From Pirellulales bacterium (GTDB lineage Bacteria; Planctomycetota; Planctomycetia; Pirellulales; UBA1268): DNA of 64,000 nucleotides. Made by a program: the position numbers and the translations under genes. The DNA is taken from contig JAGYJY010000016.1 of the NCBI GenBank assembly GCA_018401745.1, forward strand, positions 115,190 to 179,189, written 5' to 3'. This document shows positions 10,724-19,938 of the stretch, piece after piece. Positions within the stretch are counted from its first letter, which is position 1, and every line of letters begins with the position of its first letter. The notes under the pieces are model-generated. The model was not told the DNA's origin. It was given only the letters and a program-made list of their open reading frames with translations, and did not search any database.

Positions 10724-11821
10724 ATGTCGCTCCCCATCAAGCCTGCTCGCGGTTGCACCTTCGATGAAGTCTCGCTCGGCGAGGTGATGCTTCGCCTCGA
10801 TCCCGGTGAGGGGCGGATCCGCACCACCCGCAGTTTCAAGGTCTGGGAAGGGGGCGGGGAATACAACGTGGCCCGCGGCCTGAAGAAGGCCTTCGGCCTG
10901 CGGACCGGCCTAGTTTCTGCCTTCGTCGACAACGAGGTCGGCCACCTCGTCGAAGACTTCATCCACCAGGGTGGTGTGAACACCGACTTCCTGCTTTGGC
11001 GGGATGACGACGGCATCGGCCGCAGCGTCCGCAACGGACTTAACTTCACCGAGCGTGGCTTCGGCATCCGTGGGGCTGTCGGCGTGCCCGACCGCGGCAA
11101 CACCGCCGCCAGCCAGATCAAGCCGGGCGACATCGACTGGGAAAAGCTCTTCGGTGAGCTCGGTGTGCGATGGTTCCACACCGGCGGAATCTACGCAGCC
11201 CTCTCCGCCACCACGGCCGATGTGGTGATCGAGGCCGTTCAAGTAGCCAAGAAGCATGGCACGATCGTGTCCTACGACCTCAACTATCGCCCCAGCCTCT
11301 GGAAGAGCATCGGCGGCCAGGGCAAGGCCCGTGAGGTCAACCGCGAGATCGCCCGGCATGTCGACGTGATGATCGGCAACGAGGAAGACTTCACCGCCTG
11401 CCTCGGCTTCGAGGTGGAAGGCGTGGATGCGTCGATCAGCCAGGTCGAGTCGGCGGCGTTCAAGGCGATGATCGAGCGGGCCGTCAGCGAGTTTCCCAAC
11501 TTCAAGGTGGCTGCCACCACGCTCCGCCGCGTGATCACCGCCACCAAGAACGACTGGAGCGCCGTCCTCTGGCACGACGGCAGCTTCTACGACAGCCGCA
11601 TGTATCCAGAGCTGGAAATCCTCGACCGTGTCGGCGGCGGCGACAGCTTCGCCAGCGGCCTGATCTTCGGCTTCCTGGAGTTCAACGACCCGCAGCAGGC
11701 CGTCGACTACGGCGCCGCCCACGGGGCCCTGGCCTCCACCACCCCCGGCGACACCTCGATGGCCACCCGCAAGGAAGTGGAGAAGCAGATCGCCGGCGGC
11801 GGTGCCCGCGTGGTGCGGTAG
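10724..11821 (+). CDS. kdgK: PfkB-family sugar kinase, probable 2-keto-3-deoxygluconate kinase
   Basis: 365 residues from ATG 10724; a GTG at 10706 is an alternative. The N-terminal sugar-binding region has SLGEVMLRLDPGEGRI and WEGGGEYNVARGLKKAFG. The C-terminal PfkB signature DRVGGGDSFASGLIFG supplies the catalytic Asp and anion hole. The GGGD form and the RTTRSF/GGGEYNVA start are typical of KdgK rather than ribokinase. It would phosphorylate KDG with ATP to KDPG, closing the pathway begun by the upstream dehydrogenases. No aldolase is in the window. It is the last gene of the operon; no terminator hairpin with a T-run was seen before the minus-strand vapC. Confidence 0.78.
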   Translation: MSLPIKPARGCTFDEVSLGEVMLRLDPGEGRIRTTRSFKVWEGGGEYNVARGLKKAFGLRTGLVSAFVDNEVGHLVEDFIHQGGVNTDFLLWRDDDGIGRSVRNGLNFTERGFGIRGAVGVPDRGNTAASQIKPGDIDWEKLFGELGVRWFHTGGIYAALSATTADVVIEAVQVAKKHGTIVSYDLNYRPSLWKSIGGQGKAREVNREIARHVDVMIGNEEDFTACLGFEVEGVDASISQVESAAFKAMIERAVSEFPNFKVAATTLRRVITATKNDWSAVLWHDGSFYDSRMYPELEILDRVGGGDSFASGLIFGFLEFNDPQQAVDYGAAHGALASTTPGDTSMATRKEVEKQIAGGGARVVR

Positions 11822-11854
11822 GGCACAGACGTTGCCTGCTGACCCAGTATCGCC

Positions 11855-12049
11855 TCAGGCGAGCGGATGCCGCCAACGAAGCCCGGGAAAGCGGGCATAG
11901 TCGCGATCGGTGGTGACCCACTCAACGCCGTGCTCGATGGCCAGCGCTGCGTGGTAGGCATCGGCAACGAGATTCCCTCGGGCATCTGCCCACCGCGGTG
12001 CATCCTCCCAATGCGCGTACACGACCACGTTCACGTCGAGCAGGATCAT
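11855..12049 (-). CDS. VapC-type PIN toxin with its central region deleted
   Basis: Only 64 residues, against about 130-140 for VapC. The N-terminus MILLDVNVVVYAHWEDAPRW carries the first catalytic Asp. It then jumps directly to a normal VapC C-terminus (ARGNLVADAYHAALAIEHG, then WVTTDRDYARFPGLRW). The missing middle would hold the conserved Glu and the central helices, and the frame is kept across the junction. The toxin is therefore likely inactive. It overlaps the antitoxin gene by 4 bp (ATGA), the usual vapBC arrangement. A deletion in the organism is more likely than a base-call error, since dozens of codons are missing. Confidence 0.75.
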   Translation of the reverse strand: MILLDVNVVVYAHWEDAPRWADARGNLVADAYHAALAIEHGVEWVTTDRDYARFPGLRWRHPLA

Positions 12050-12285
12050 CGGTCTTCCATGACATCCAGCAGACTGGCGGAGTCATCCAGGTCGACCCCG
12101 GGCTGAAGCCCCCGGCCACAAGATGTTGGTAGCCGCGTGGGCTCGGACGATGCGATCGCTGCGTCTGCCAGCAGCGTTCGCTGCAACGCCTCTTCAACCA
12201 GGGCGCTGAGTGTGCAGGACCGCTCGAGCGCCGCTTTGCGAGCCCGCTTGAGCAGGTCTTCCGAGATCGTCACTGTGGTTCGCAT
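12046..12285 (-). CDS. VapB-type ribbon-helix-helix antitoxin
   Basis: 79 residues. The start MRTTVTISEDLLKRARKAA is a typical ribbon-helix-helix DNA-binding N-terminus, followed by an acidic C-terminal tail (DLDDSASLLDVME) that would bind the toxin. It appears intact although its toxin is not. No Shine-Dalgarno sequence is visible and the start codon lies inside an inverted repeat, so a leaderless or very short leader transcript is possible. Confidence 0.8.
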   Translation of the reverse strand: MRTTVTISEDLLKRARKAALERSCTLSALVEEALQRTLLADAAIASSEPTRLPTSCGRGLQPGVDLDDSASLLDVMEDR

Positions 12286-12320
12286 ACATCACAATGTAGG
12301 GCAAGTGGATCATGATGCAC
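12285..12320. promoter_or_regulatory. Candidate VapB operator (two inverted repeats)
   Basis: TACAT-CACA-ATGTA at 12285-12298 touches the vapB start codon, and the near-palindrome GTGGATCATGATGCAC lies at 12305-12320. Ribbon-helix-helix antitoxins normally bind such sites in their own promoter. This is inferred from position and symmetry only. Confidence 0.4.
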
Positions 12321-12439
12321 AAAGGGCAGCATCCCATCTCACCGGCCGGTAGAGACACGACTCCGCCTAAACTGCGGAAGGGCCCGTCACACTCAGAAGC
12401 CTTCCACAGCCTCCTCCCGACTCTCCCGCAAAACCACCT

Positions 12440-13615
12440 ATGACGACCTTCATCCACACCGCCGACTGGCAGCTCGGCAAGCCGTTCTCGCGTGTTGACG
12501 ATCCCGACGGGCAGGCCCTGCTGCGGCAGGAGCGGCTCAGCGCCATCGACCGCATCGGCGAGGTCGCCCGCGAGCGGCAAGCGAGTTTTATTGTGGTGGC
12601 GGGCGACGTCTTCGACAGCCACTTGCCTCCGCCGCGTTTGATTTCCACAGCCCTCGAGCGGATCGGCCAGCTGCCGGTTTCCGTCTACATCATTCCCGGC
12701 AACCACGACTACGGTGGGCCGGGCAGTCTCTGGCTCTCAGACCACATGCAGCGGGAGCAGCAGGCCCTCGCTCCCAACCTCACCGTGCTGCTGCACGCCG
12801 AGCCCTTGGAACGGGACGACGCGATCTTGCTGCCCTGCCCGCTGCAGCATAAGAAGGCGGCCACTGACCCAACCGCCTGGCTCCGAGAACTCGACATTGC
12901 CGCGTTCGACGACCGGCCCCGGATCGTGCTGGCCCATGGCAGTACGGTCAACTTCCAGGCGGAAGGCGACAGCGAAGACGAGCCCGGCCAGGCCAACTTT
13001 ATCAACCTCGAACGGCTCACCCCCCTTCTCCCTGAGATCGACTACATCGCCCTCGGCGACTGGCACGGCTTCGTGCAGGCCGGCGAGAAAGCCTGGTATG
13101 CCGGATCGCATGAGACCGATCGTTTTCCCAAAACCGATCAGCGGCCGGGCCATGTCGCCCTGGTGGACGTGCGCCGCGGCGGATCTCCCCAGGTCGAGGC
13201 CGTGCCCATAGGAACCGTCAGGTGGATCGAGCACTCTGAAACCTTCGTCGCCTCTGCAGGCCCAGGCCAACTCAACACATCGCTTGAGCGGTTGCGAGGC
13301 GATGCTGGCAGCAAACTCATGCTCAAGCTTCACCTCGACGGCTATCTCAGCCTTGATGGACACGACGCCCTGCAGACCATCCTGGCCACCTGGGCCGCCC
13401 GCACGATTCACCTCCGAGTCGACAATCAGGTGGCCCTGCAACCCAGTGACGATGAACTCGCCGCCCTGACCACCAGGTCCGATGACCCGCTGATCTCGGG
13501 CGTCGCCCAGAGCCTGACCGAAGCACTTGCCGCGGAAGGCGAGGAAGCCGAGCTCGCAGCGATTGCTCTCACGCTGCTGCACCAGCACGTTCGCCAGTTG
13601 GAGGCCACCGCATGA
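12440..13615 (+). CDS. SbcD/Mre11-like DNA exonuclease (YhaO type)
   Basis: 391 residues. The metallophosphoesterase motifs appear in order: HTADWQLGKPF, VVAGDVFDSH, IPGNHDYGG, VLAHGS and ALGDWHGFV. The first motif has Gln where SbcD has the His of D-x-H; I recall the same DWQ form in YhaO-like relatives. The gene overlaps the next one by 4 bp (ATGA), and the partner is an SMC-like ATPase, so the two would form a Mre11-Rad50-type complex that processes DNA ends. Nearby recC, recB and recD strengthen the link with double-strand break repair. Confidence 0.85.
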   Translation: MTTFIHTADWQLGKPFSRVDDPDGQALLRQERLSAIDRIGEVARERQASFIVVAGDVFDSHLPPPRLISTALERIGQLPVSVYIIPGNHDYGGPGSLWLSDHMQREQQALAPNLTVLLHAEPLERDDAILLPCPLQHKKAATDPTAWLRELDIAAFDDRPRIVLAHGSTVNFQAEGDSEDEPGQANFINLERLTPLLPEIDYIALGDWHGFVQAGEKAWYAGSHETDRFPKTDQRPGHVALVDVRRGGSPQVEAVPIGTVRWIEHSETFVASAGPGQLNTSLERLRGDAGSKLMLKLHLDGYLSLDGHDALQTILATWAARTIHLRVDNQVALQPSDDELAALTTRSDDPLISGVAQSLTEALAAEGEEAELAAIALTLLHQHVRQLEATA

Positions 13616-16370
13616 AATTCCACTCCGTCAGGCTCCAGAACTACCGCAAGCATGCGGACCTCACCGTCGATCTCGCTGCCGACCGCACGCTGATCACCGG
13701 CCCCAACGAGACCGGCAAGAGCACGCTGATCGAAGCGATCCACCGCTGCCTGTTCTACCGGCATCGTTCGAAAGCAGCAGGCTTGCAGGAGCGGATGCAG
13801 CCGAAGACGGGCGGTGACCCGACCGTGACACTTGAGTTCTCGCTGGCCGACACCCGCTACACCCTCCACAAGAAGTTCCGAGGGCCAACCGGCTCGCAGG
13901 CCGTGCTCAGCAACGACGCCGGTGGACACTGGGAAGGGGACCAGGCCGAGGAACACCTGCAGACGCTGCTCGGCGTGGACGAGGCGAAGGGGCAGCAGGC
14001 ACAGGCCTTCAACAGCCAGTGGGCCCACCTCTGGGTCTGGCAGGGGTCGGCGCAGGACGAGCCCAGTGGGAAGGCCACCGGCAGCACAGCTCAGCAACTC
14101 CGTGAGCAACTCCAGCAGCAGGGAGGCCTCGGCGTGATCGCCTCGCAGCGTGACGAGGCGGTCAAGGCGGCCTTTGTCAGGCAAGCCGATGAGATCTTCA
14201 ACAAGAAAAGTGGCAAGCCCAAAAAGGGCTCCCGCCTTGCCGAGGCCGAGCAACGAGTGTCTGAGGCCCAAGAGAACGCGACGGCCGCCGAGCAGCAGTG
14301 GCTCGCAGGTCAGCAGGCCGCAGACAACCTTGCCGAGGCTGAGCAAACGCTCACCGAACAGACTCGCCGCAAGGAGGAGATGGAAAAAGCGCTCGTGCCG
14401 CTCCGCCAGCGGCAAGCGGAGGCGAACGAACTCAAGGCCGCGCTGGATCAGCAGCAGCAAGCCGCCGAGCAGGCCGCTGCACGTTTGCAGACAGTCATCA
14501 GCAACGACGCTGCCATCACACAGATCGCCCAGCAGGCCGCTGAAGTCGCAGCCCGCATCGCGCCGGCCGAACAAAGCCTGGCCGACCTGGAGAGGCACCA
14601 CCGCGTCCGCACGCAGGATGCCACGGACGCTGCGAAAGCCCTGCACGCAGCCCGACAACGTCTGACCGCGGTCCAACAACGGCGGGATCTCCTCACCGCG
14701 CAGCGGTCCATGCTGCACGCCGCCAGCGACGCCGGCAAACTCGGCAACCTGCTTGAGCGGCTTGCGGCTGCCGACGAAACCATCAACACGCTGACCAGGC
14801 AACTCGACGCGATCCCAGCCATCGACCAGTCAGCCATCGACGACCTCGCCGAGCTTGAGAAGAACCTGGAGCGGGCCGAACTCGCGGTGCAGATGGTGGC
14901 AACGCGGATCGATATCAGCGAAGCGGCTAGCGAGATCTGCATTGCGGAACGACCGTTTACGGCTGGCGAAGCGAGCATCATCACCGAGCCCACGGAGATC
15001 ACCTTCGCTGGCGGCACCCGCTTGCTGATCACCCCTGGCGGCGGGACCTCTCTGGCCGACGCGAGGCAGGCGGCCGCTGAGGCCAAGCAGAAACTGCAGG
15101 CCCACCTCACCGAGTTGGGTGTGATCGATCGCCAGGCCGCGATTCAGCGGCTCGCTGCCCGCGAGCAGCTCTCACGGCAGATCGCCCAACACCGCCAGGA
15201 GATGGCAACGCTCTTGGACGGTGAGTCTCAAACGGCTGCTCGAGACCGCGAGCAGGCCAGCCGCCAGAAACTCGCCGCGGCGGAGCAGCGTGTCGCGGCG
15301 CTCCTCGAGCGAGCCGAGAGCGATCAACCAGAGCCTGCACTGCCGGCGGACCTTGCAAAGGTCAACGACGCCATGGAGCCGGTCGATGCTGAGTACGACA
15401 ACCTGCAGCAGTCCGTGAACGACCTGAGCAAACGCCACGAGAACGCCGTGCGAAGTCAGGAAATCTCGGCGGACGCTGTGCAGGAGACCGAGGAGAAAAT
15501 CTCCACCGACCGCGAGAACCTCAACAAACTTCAGATCAAACAGCAGACGCTTGAGCAGGAGTATGGTGATCCTGAGACCCGAGCGGCATGCCCTGTCGTC
15601 TGCGACGCAGGCCCACAAGGCCGCGGTTCTCGCGCTCGAAGCCTCCCAGCAGAAACTCGACGATCTCGACCAGCCCACCATCGATGCCGACATCGAACGC
15701 TACGAGCGAGCGATCAGCAATGCGGATGAGAAACTCAAGGCCGCCGATTACGCCAGAACAGTCGCGTCCACATCGTTGCAGCACCTCGGTGGCCAGGACC
15801 TTCACGAGCAATGGGCGGCCGCCACCGCAGCACTTGAGGCGGCCAACCGCGAGCACACCGCCGCCGCCACCCGCGCCAAGGCGATCGCGCTGGTGCGGGA
15901 TCGCTTTGGGCAACTCAGCGGCGAGCGGGCGGACCAGATCGCAGCACCACTGCGGCTGAAGACCGAAGAGTACCTCGCCACGATGTTCGGACCGGGCACG
16001 AGGGTGTCGCTTGCTCTCGCCGACGACCAGAGCGGCTTTTCCGATCTCCGCGTTGTCCGACCGAGCGCAGACGCCAGCAGCTTTGCCTTCGAAGAACTCA
16101 GCGGCGGCGCACGGGAACAGGTGGCCGCAGGGCTGCGACTGGCCATGGCCGAGATTCTCGCGGATCGCTACGGCGGCAGCCTGCCGATCGTCTTCGACGA
16201 CGCCTTCACCAACAGCGATCCCAACACGCATCCAACTCCTGCAGCGGATGCTCGACCTCGCCGCCCGCCGGGGCCTGCAGGTGATCGTGCTCTCCTGCAA
16301 CCCAGCCGACTACCACACCTTCGGTGCCACGGAAATCGACCTGGCAGCCCTCATTCCCAAATCGATGTGA
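13612..16370 (+). CDS. SbcC/Rad50-like AAA ATPase (YhaN type), two +1 frameshifts
   Basis: About 919 residues when two frameshifts are bridged. Walker A is GPNETGKST near residues 30-38. A long coiled coil rich in Ala, Glu and Gln follows (about 200-660), without a CxxC zinc hook. The C-terminal head has the signature ELSGGAREQ and Walker B LPIVFDDAF. The frame moves +1 near 15576-15590 (...YGDPET to ERHALSSATQ) and again near 16210-16216 (...TNSDPN to RIQLLQRMLDLAA). The protein ends in LIPKSM at 16370. The head after each break is well conserved, so base-call errors or recoding are more likely than a dead gene. It partners with the upstream nuclease. Confidence 0.8.
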
Positions 16371-16455
16371 TCACGGAGCCTCTCGGAGAGGCGCGGGCTG
16401 ACCGACCCTTCCGTCGGCACAGCAGTCCCCTCTGGTGCGGTACACTCCAACACCC

Positions 16456-19400
16456 ATGCCGCTCTCCATCCGCTACGTCTGCAGCCTGGAAGAAGTCATT
16501 GCCCCGGCCGAGGTGTTTCTTCGCCGCCAGGGGAGGAACCTCTTTGCGCGGCCGCAGATCGTGGTGCCGACGGCCGGGGTGAGAGCATGGCTGGAGGGAG
16601 CGCTCGCGCGGCGATTGGGGGCGAGGGATGCGGGATGCGGCGACGGCGTCGTGGCCAACGTCGGCTTTGTCACTCCGGCTGCGCTCTCCTCGCTGCTGGA
16701 GCCGGGCGATCCCCGCCTCCGCGACGACGACCCCTGGAGCGTGGAGCGGCTGATGTTCACGATCCTCGCGGTGATCGCGGGCGAGAAACGCTTTGCATCG
16801 CAGATCACCCGAGCCGGCGGCCCGCTGCTGGCCGCCCGCGGCATCGCCGACCGCTTCGACCACTATCACTTCCGCAGGCCCGGCATGATTCTCGCCTGGG
16901 AGGAGGGCCGAGCCGAGCTGAGCCCGGCTGCCAGCGACGAGGGCAGCGTGGCGACCCCGCTGCTCGCCAGCCGCGACCGCTGGCAGTTTGATCTCTGGCG
17001 GGCCGTTCGTGAGCGGATCGGCGCGGCGAGCCCGCCAGCGCGTGACCGCCTGGCGACGACCGCGGGCAGCGGTGCTGTCTTTGTGGCTGGGTTGCAGTCG
17101 CTCTCGCTGCACCAGATCGAGCTGCTCAAGCAGCTCAGCATGCTGCCATCCGCAGCCGGCAGCCCGTGCGAGGTCGAGGTGCTGCTCGCCCATCCCTCGC
17201 CCGCCTTGCAGAAAGCCTGGGCCGAGGAGCCGCCGCCCGTGTCGCTGGGTGTCGCACCCAGCCGCAGCGAAGAGGCCGCGGCCAGCACGCGCACCCGCCG
17301 CACCGATCCCTTCGTTGGCTCCTGGCTCCGCGGCACCCGCGAGGCCCAGTGGCTGCTCGCCTCGCAGGGCATCGCGGCCACGCATGCAGCCACAGAGGCT
17401 GAGCCAAGCAGTGCGACGGCCGTCACTCCCGCGGCCAACGCCTCGCTCCTCGCCCGACTGCAGCACTCGATCACAACGGGGGCGAGCGACCTGAACGCCA
17501 CACCCCACGAAGGCCCGTCGCCGCTTGACGGCGGCGACCATTCGCTGCTGGTCCATCGCTGCCACGATCTCAGCCGTCAGGCCGAGGTACTCTACGACGC
17601 GATCGTGCATGCCTTCGGCGAACTCGACGACCTCGCGCCTCATGAGGTGGTGATCGTCAGCCCGCAGATCGCAGCGCTCGCCCCACATCTCGAGGCGGAG
17701 TTTAGCCGCATGGTAAAAGGCGAGCGGAATCTCCTCGGCAGCAGTGACGGCAGCATCAGCCTGGATCTCATCGTCGCCGACCGCGGCATCCACGAGATTC
17801 ACCCTGCGGCAGAGCTGCTGGCTTCCCTGCTCGCCCTCGCCGGCTCACGCTGCTCCGTCGACGCCATGCTGGCGGTGGCCGCCCATCCCCTCGTGCAGGC
17901 CCACTTCCACCTCGACGAGGGCGACATCGCCACCTGGCGGCGGTGCATCGACCACACCAACATTCGCTGGGGGCTCGATGCCGATCGCCGCGAGCGGGCT
18001 GGCCTGGCCGTCCCCGAAATCTCCGCTCACTCGTGGCGGCTGGGGCTTGAGCGGATGCTCCTCGGGGCCGTCGTCTCCGAAGGAGCCCCAGAGCCGGTCC
18101 TGGGCGATGTCGTGCCGCTGGCCCATGTCGAGGCGGCTGAGGTGACGAGCGTCGCTCCCCTGGTGTCGATCTTTCGCACCATCGACACGCTCGACCTTGC
18201 CACCGCGGAGCCCAAGCCGGTGGCCGCCTGGTGCGAGCTGCTGGAAGAATCGCTCGCTGCCCTCGCTGGCGACGACACCGACGAACTGGAGATGCCGCTT
18301 CAGCAGATCGACGCCCTCCGCAAGGCAGCGACCTGTCATGATTCCGCGACAGCAGTCGCCGTGCCATTTCACGATGTGAAGACGCTGCTCACCGGCCGGC
18401 TGACCGCCGCGGTTGGCCGCCAGCCGCTGCTCACCGGAGCGATCACAGCCACCTCCATGATTCCCCTGCGGGGCGTGCCGTTTCGGGTGGTCTGTGTGGC
18501 CGGCTTTGATGAGGCTGCCCTCAGCGGCGGCGAGAGCGACAGCGATGACCTCTGCACGCGGCAAGAACTGCTCGGCGACGCTGATCCCCGCCTTGAGCTG
18601 CGTCGCAGCCTGCTCGACAGCCTGCTCGCCGCCCGCGACCGTCTGGTGATCACCTGCACGGGCATGGACGTGAAAAACAACACCACGCTGCCGCTGGTGA
18701 CACCGCTTGCCGAGCTCGTCGACTTTGTTGGCCGTCATGGCGTGCCGCCGGCCTGGCGGCAGGGCGAGCCGCACACCGCGGTTGAGATCTTCCACCCACG
18801 GCATGCCTGCAGCCGGCCCAACTTCGTGTCCGGCGGTCTGCTGCCCGGCACCGTCTGGAGCCACGACACCGCTGCCCGGGACGCCGCCACGGCCCTTGGT
18901 CAGGAGCAGACCACGCCACCCTCCGCGGCCGCACCGATCGAGCCTCCGGCGATCATCGAGCTCGACTGGCTGGCCTCGTTTCTCCACGATCCGCTCTGGC
19001 CCTATGTCACCAAGACTCTTGGCATCCACCTCTGGCGAGATGATGACCTGGAGATTCCAGCCACCCTGCCGCTCGAGCTTGCGCACCGCCAGCAGCGGGA
19101 TCTCCGCGAAGGCTACCTAGAGAGCCTGCTGGCCACCGACAACCGCCGCGGCCTCGCCGACGCCTGGGCGACTGCCGTGCGGGCCAACGGCGATGTGCCG
19201 GTGCTCGGCTACGGCGGCGACGTGATCGAGCACATCCAGCAGTTCTCGCACGCCCTGCTCGATGCCGCGGCCTTGCTCAACACGCCGCTCGACGAGCGCT
19301 CCTCAGAAACCATTCATCTCGACCTCGAAGGCATCACCCTCGCGGGCACGCTCGAAGGCTGGTTTCCCGCGGCGCACTCGCTTGTGTTTGTACGGCCAGA

Positions 19401-19938
19401 CGCCCAGTCAACCAGTGGGGCGGCGTTTCTCAAAACCAAGTGCCGCGGCCTCGTCCAGCTCCTCGCCGCCCGGGCCGCTGGCCATGCGGTTGAGCAGGCG
19501 ATCATCTTCAGCGAACGGGAGAACTGGTCGCCGGGTGAAACCGACAAGAAGGGAAAGCCGCTGGAGCCGGTCATGCGGCGGCAGGTGATCCTCGACGAGG
19601 CCATCGACACCGGTCGCGCACGCAGTCTGCTGACAACGCTCGTACGGCTCTACCAACAGGCCGCCCTCCGCCCCCACGGCCTGTTTGGCAAGACCACCGC
19701 CAGCCTGACGGAGAGCCGTGAGGCCGCAGCCGATGCCTTCGCGGCGCACGTGGACGGCCACGGCTACGCCCAAAGCAGCGAGGCGGTCGTGCATGGGCTC
19801 ACGCCAGCCTTCGACGCCGTGTTTCCACCCGACGATCCGCGACTGCCATTCTTCGAACAGTTCTCCCAGCTCGCGCAGATCGAATACAACCGCAGCCGCA
19901 CCGCCTATGTCTACGCCCCCCCAGCACACACCGCTTGA
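16456..19938 (+). CDS. recC: RecBCD subunit RecC (exodeoxyribonuclease V gamma)
   Basis: 1160 residues from ATG 16456; an in-frame GTG at 16435 would add seven. It begins 85 bp after the YhaN-like gene. The signature around residues 665-690 (ITATSMIPLRGVPFRVVCVAGFDEAALSG) and the overall length fit RecC, the non-catalytic helicase-like subunit that scans for Chi. The N-terminal part has PQIVVPTAGVRAWL, the remnant of the first helicase domain. The order recC-recB-recD with overlapping ends indicates one transcript. The frame is intact over 3.5 kb, in contrast to its neighbours. Confidence 0.85.
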   Translation: MPLSIRYVCSLEEVIAPAEVFLRRQGRNLFARPQIVVPTAGVRAWLEGALARRLGARDAGCGDGVVANVGFVTPAALSSLLEPGDPRLRDDDPWSVERLMFTILAVIAGEKRFASQITRAGGPLLAARGIADRFDHYHFRRPGMILAWEEGRAELSPAASDEGSVATPLLASRDRWQFDLWRAVRERIGAASPPARDRLATTAGSGAVFVAGLQSLSLHQIELLKQLSMLPSAAGSPCEVEVLLAHPSPALQKAWAEEPPPVSLGVAPSRSEEAAASTRTRRTDPFVGSWLRGTREAQWLLASQGIAATHAATEAEPSSATAVTPAANASLLARLQHSITTGASDLNATPHEGPSPLDGGDHSLLVHRCHDLSRQAEVLYDAIVHAFGELDDLAPHEVVIVSPQIAALAPHLEAEFSRMVKGERNLLGSSDGSISLDLIVADRGIHEIHPAAELLASLLALAGSRCSVDAMLAVAAHPLVQAHFHLDEGDIATWRRCIDHTNIRWGLDADRRERAGLAVPEISAHSWRLGLERMLLGAVVSEGAPEPVLGDVVPLAHVEAAEVTSVAPLVSIFRTIDTLDLATAEPKPVAAWCELLEESLAALAGDDTDELEMPLQQIDALRKAATCHDSATAVAVPFHDVKTLLTGRLTAAVGRQPLLTGAITATSMIPLRGVPFRVVCVAGFDEAALSGGESDSDDLCTRQELLGDADPRLELRRSLLDSLLAARDRLVITCTGMDVKNNTTLPLVTPLAELVDFVGRHGVPPAWRQGEPHTAVEIFHPRHACSRPNFVSGGLLPGTVWSHDTAARDAATALGQEQTTPPSAAAPIEPPAIIELDWLASFLHDPLWPYVTKTLGIHLWRDDDLEIPATLPLELAHRQQRDLREGYLESLLATDNRRGLADAWATAVRANGDVPVLGYGGDVIEHIQQFSHALLDAAALLNTPLDERSSETIHLDLEGITLAGTLEGWFPAAHSLVFVRPDAQSTSGAAFLKTKCRGLVQLLAARAAGHAVEQAIIFSERENWSPGETDKKGKPLEPVMRRQVILDEAIDTGRARSLLTTLVRLYQQAALRPHGLFGKTTASLTESREAAADAFAAHVDGHGYAQSSEAVVHGLTPAFDAVFPPDDPRLPFFEQFSQLAQIEYNRSRTAYVYAPPAHTA

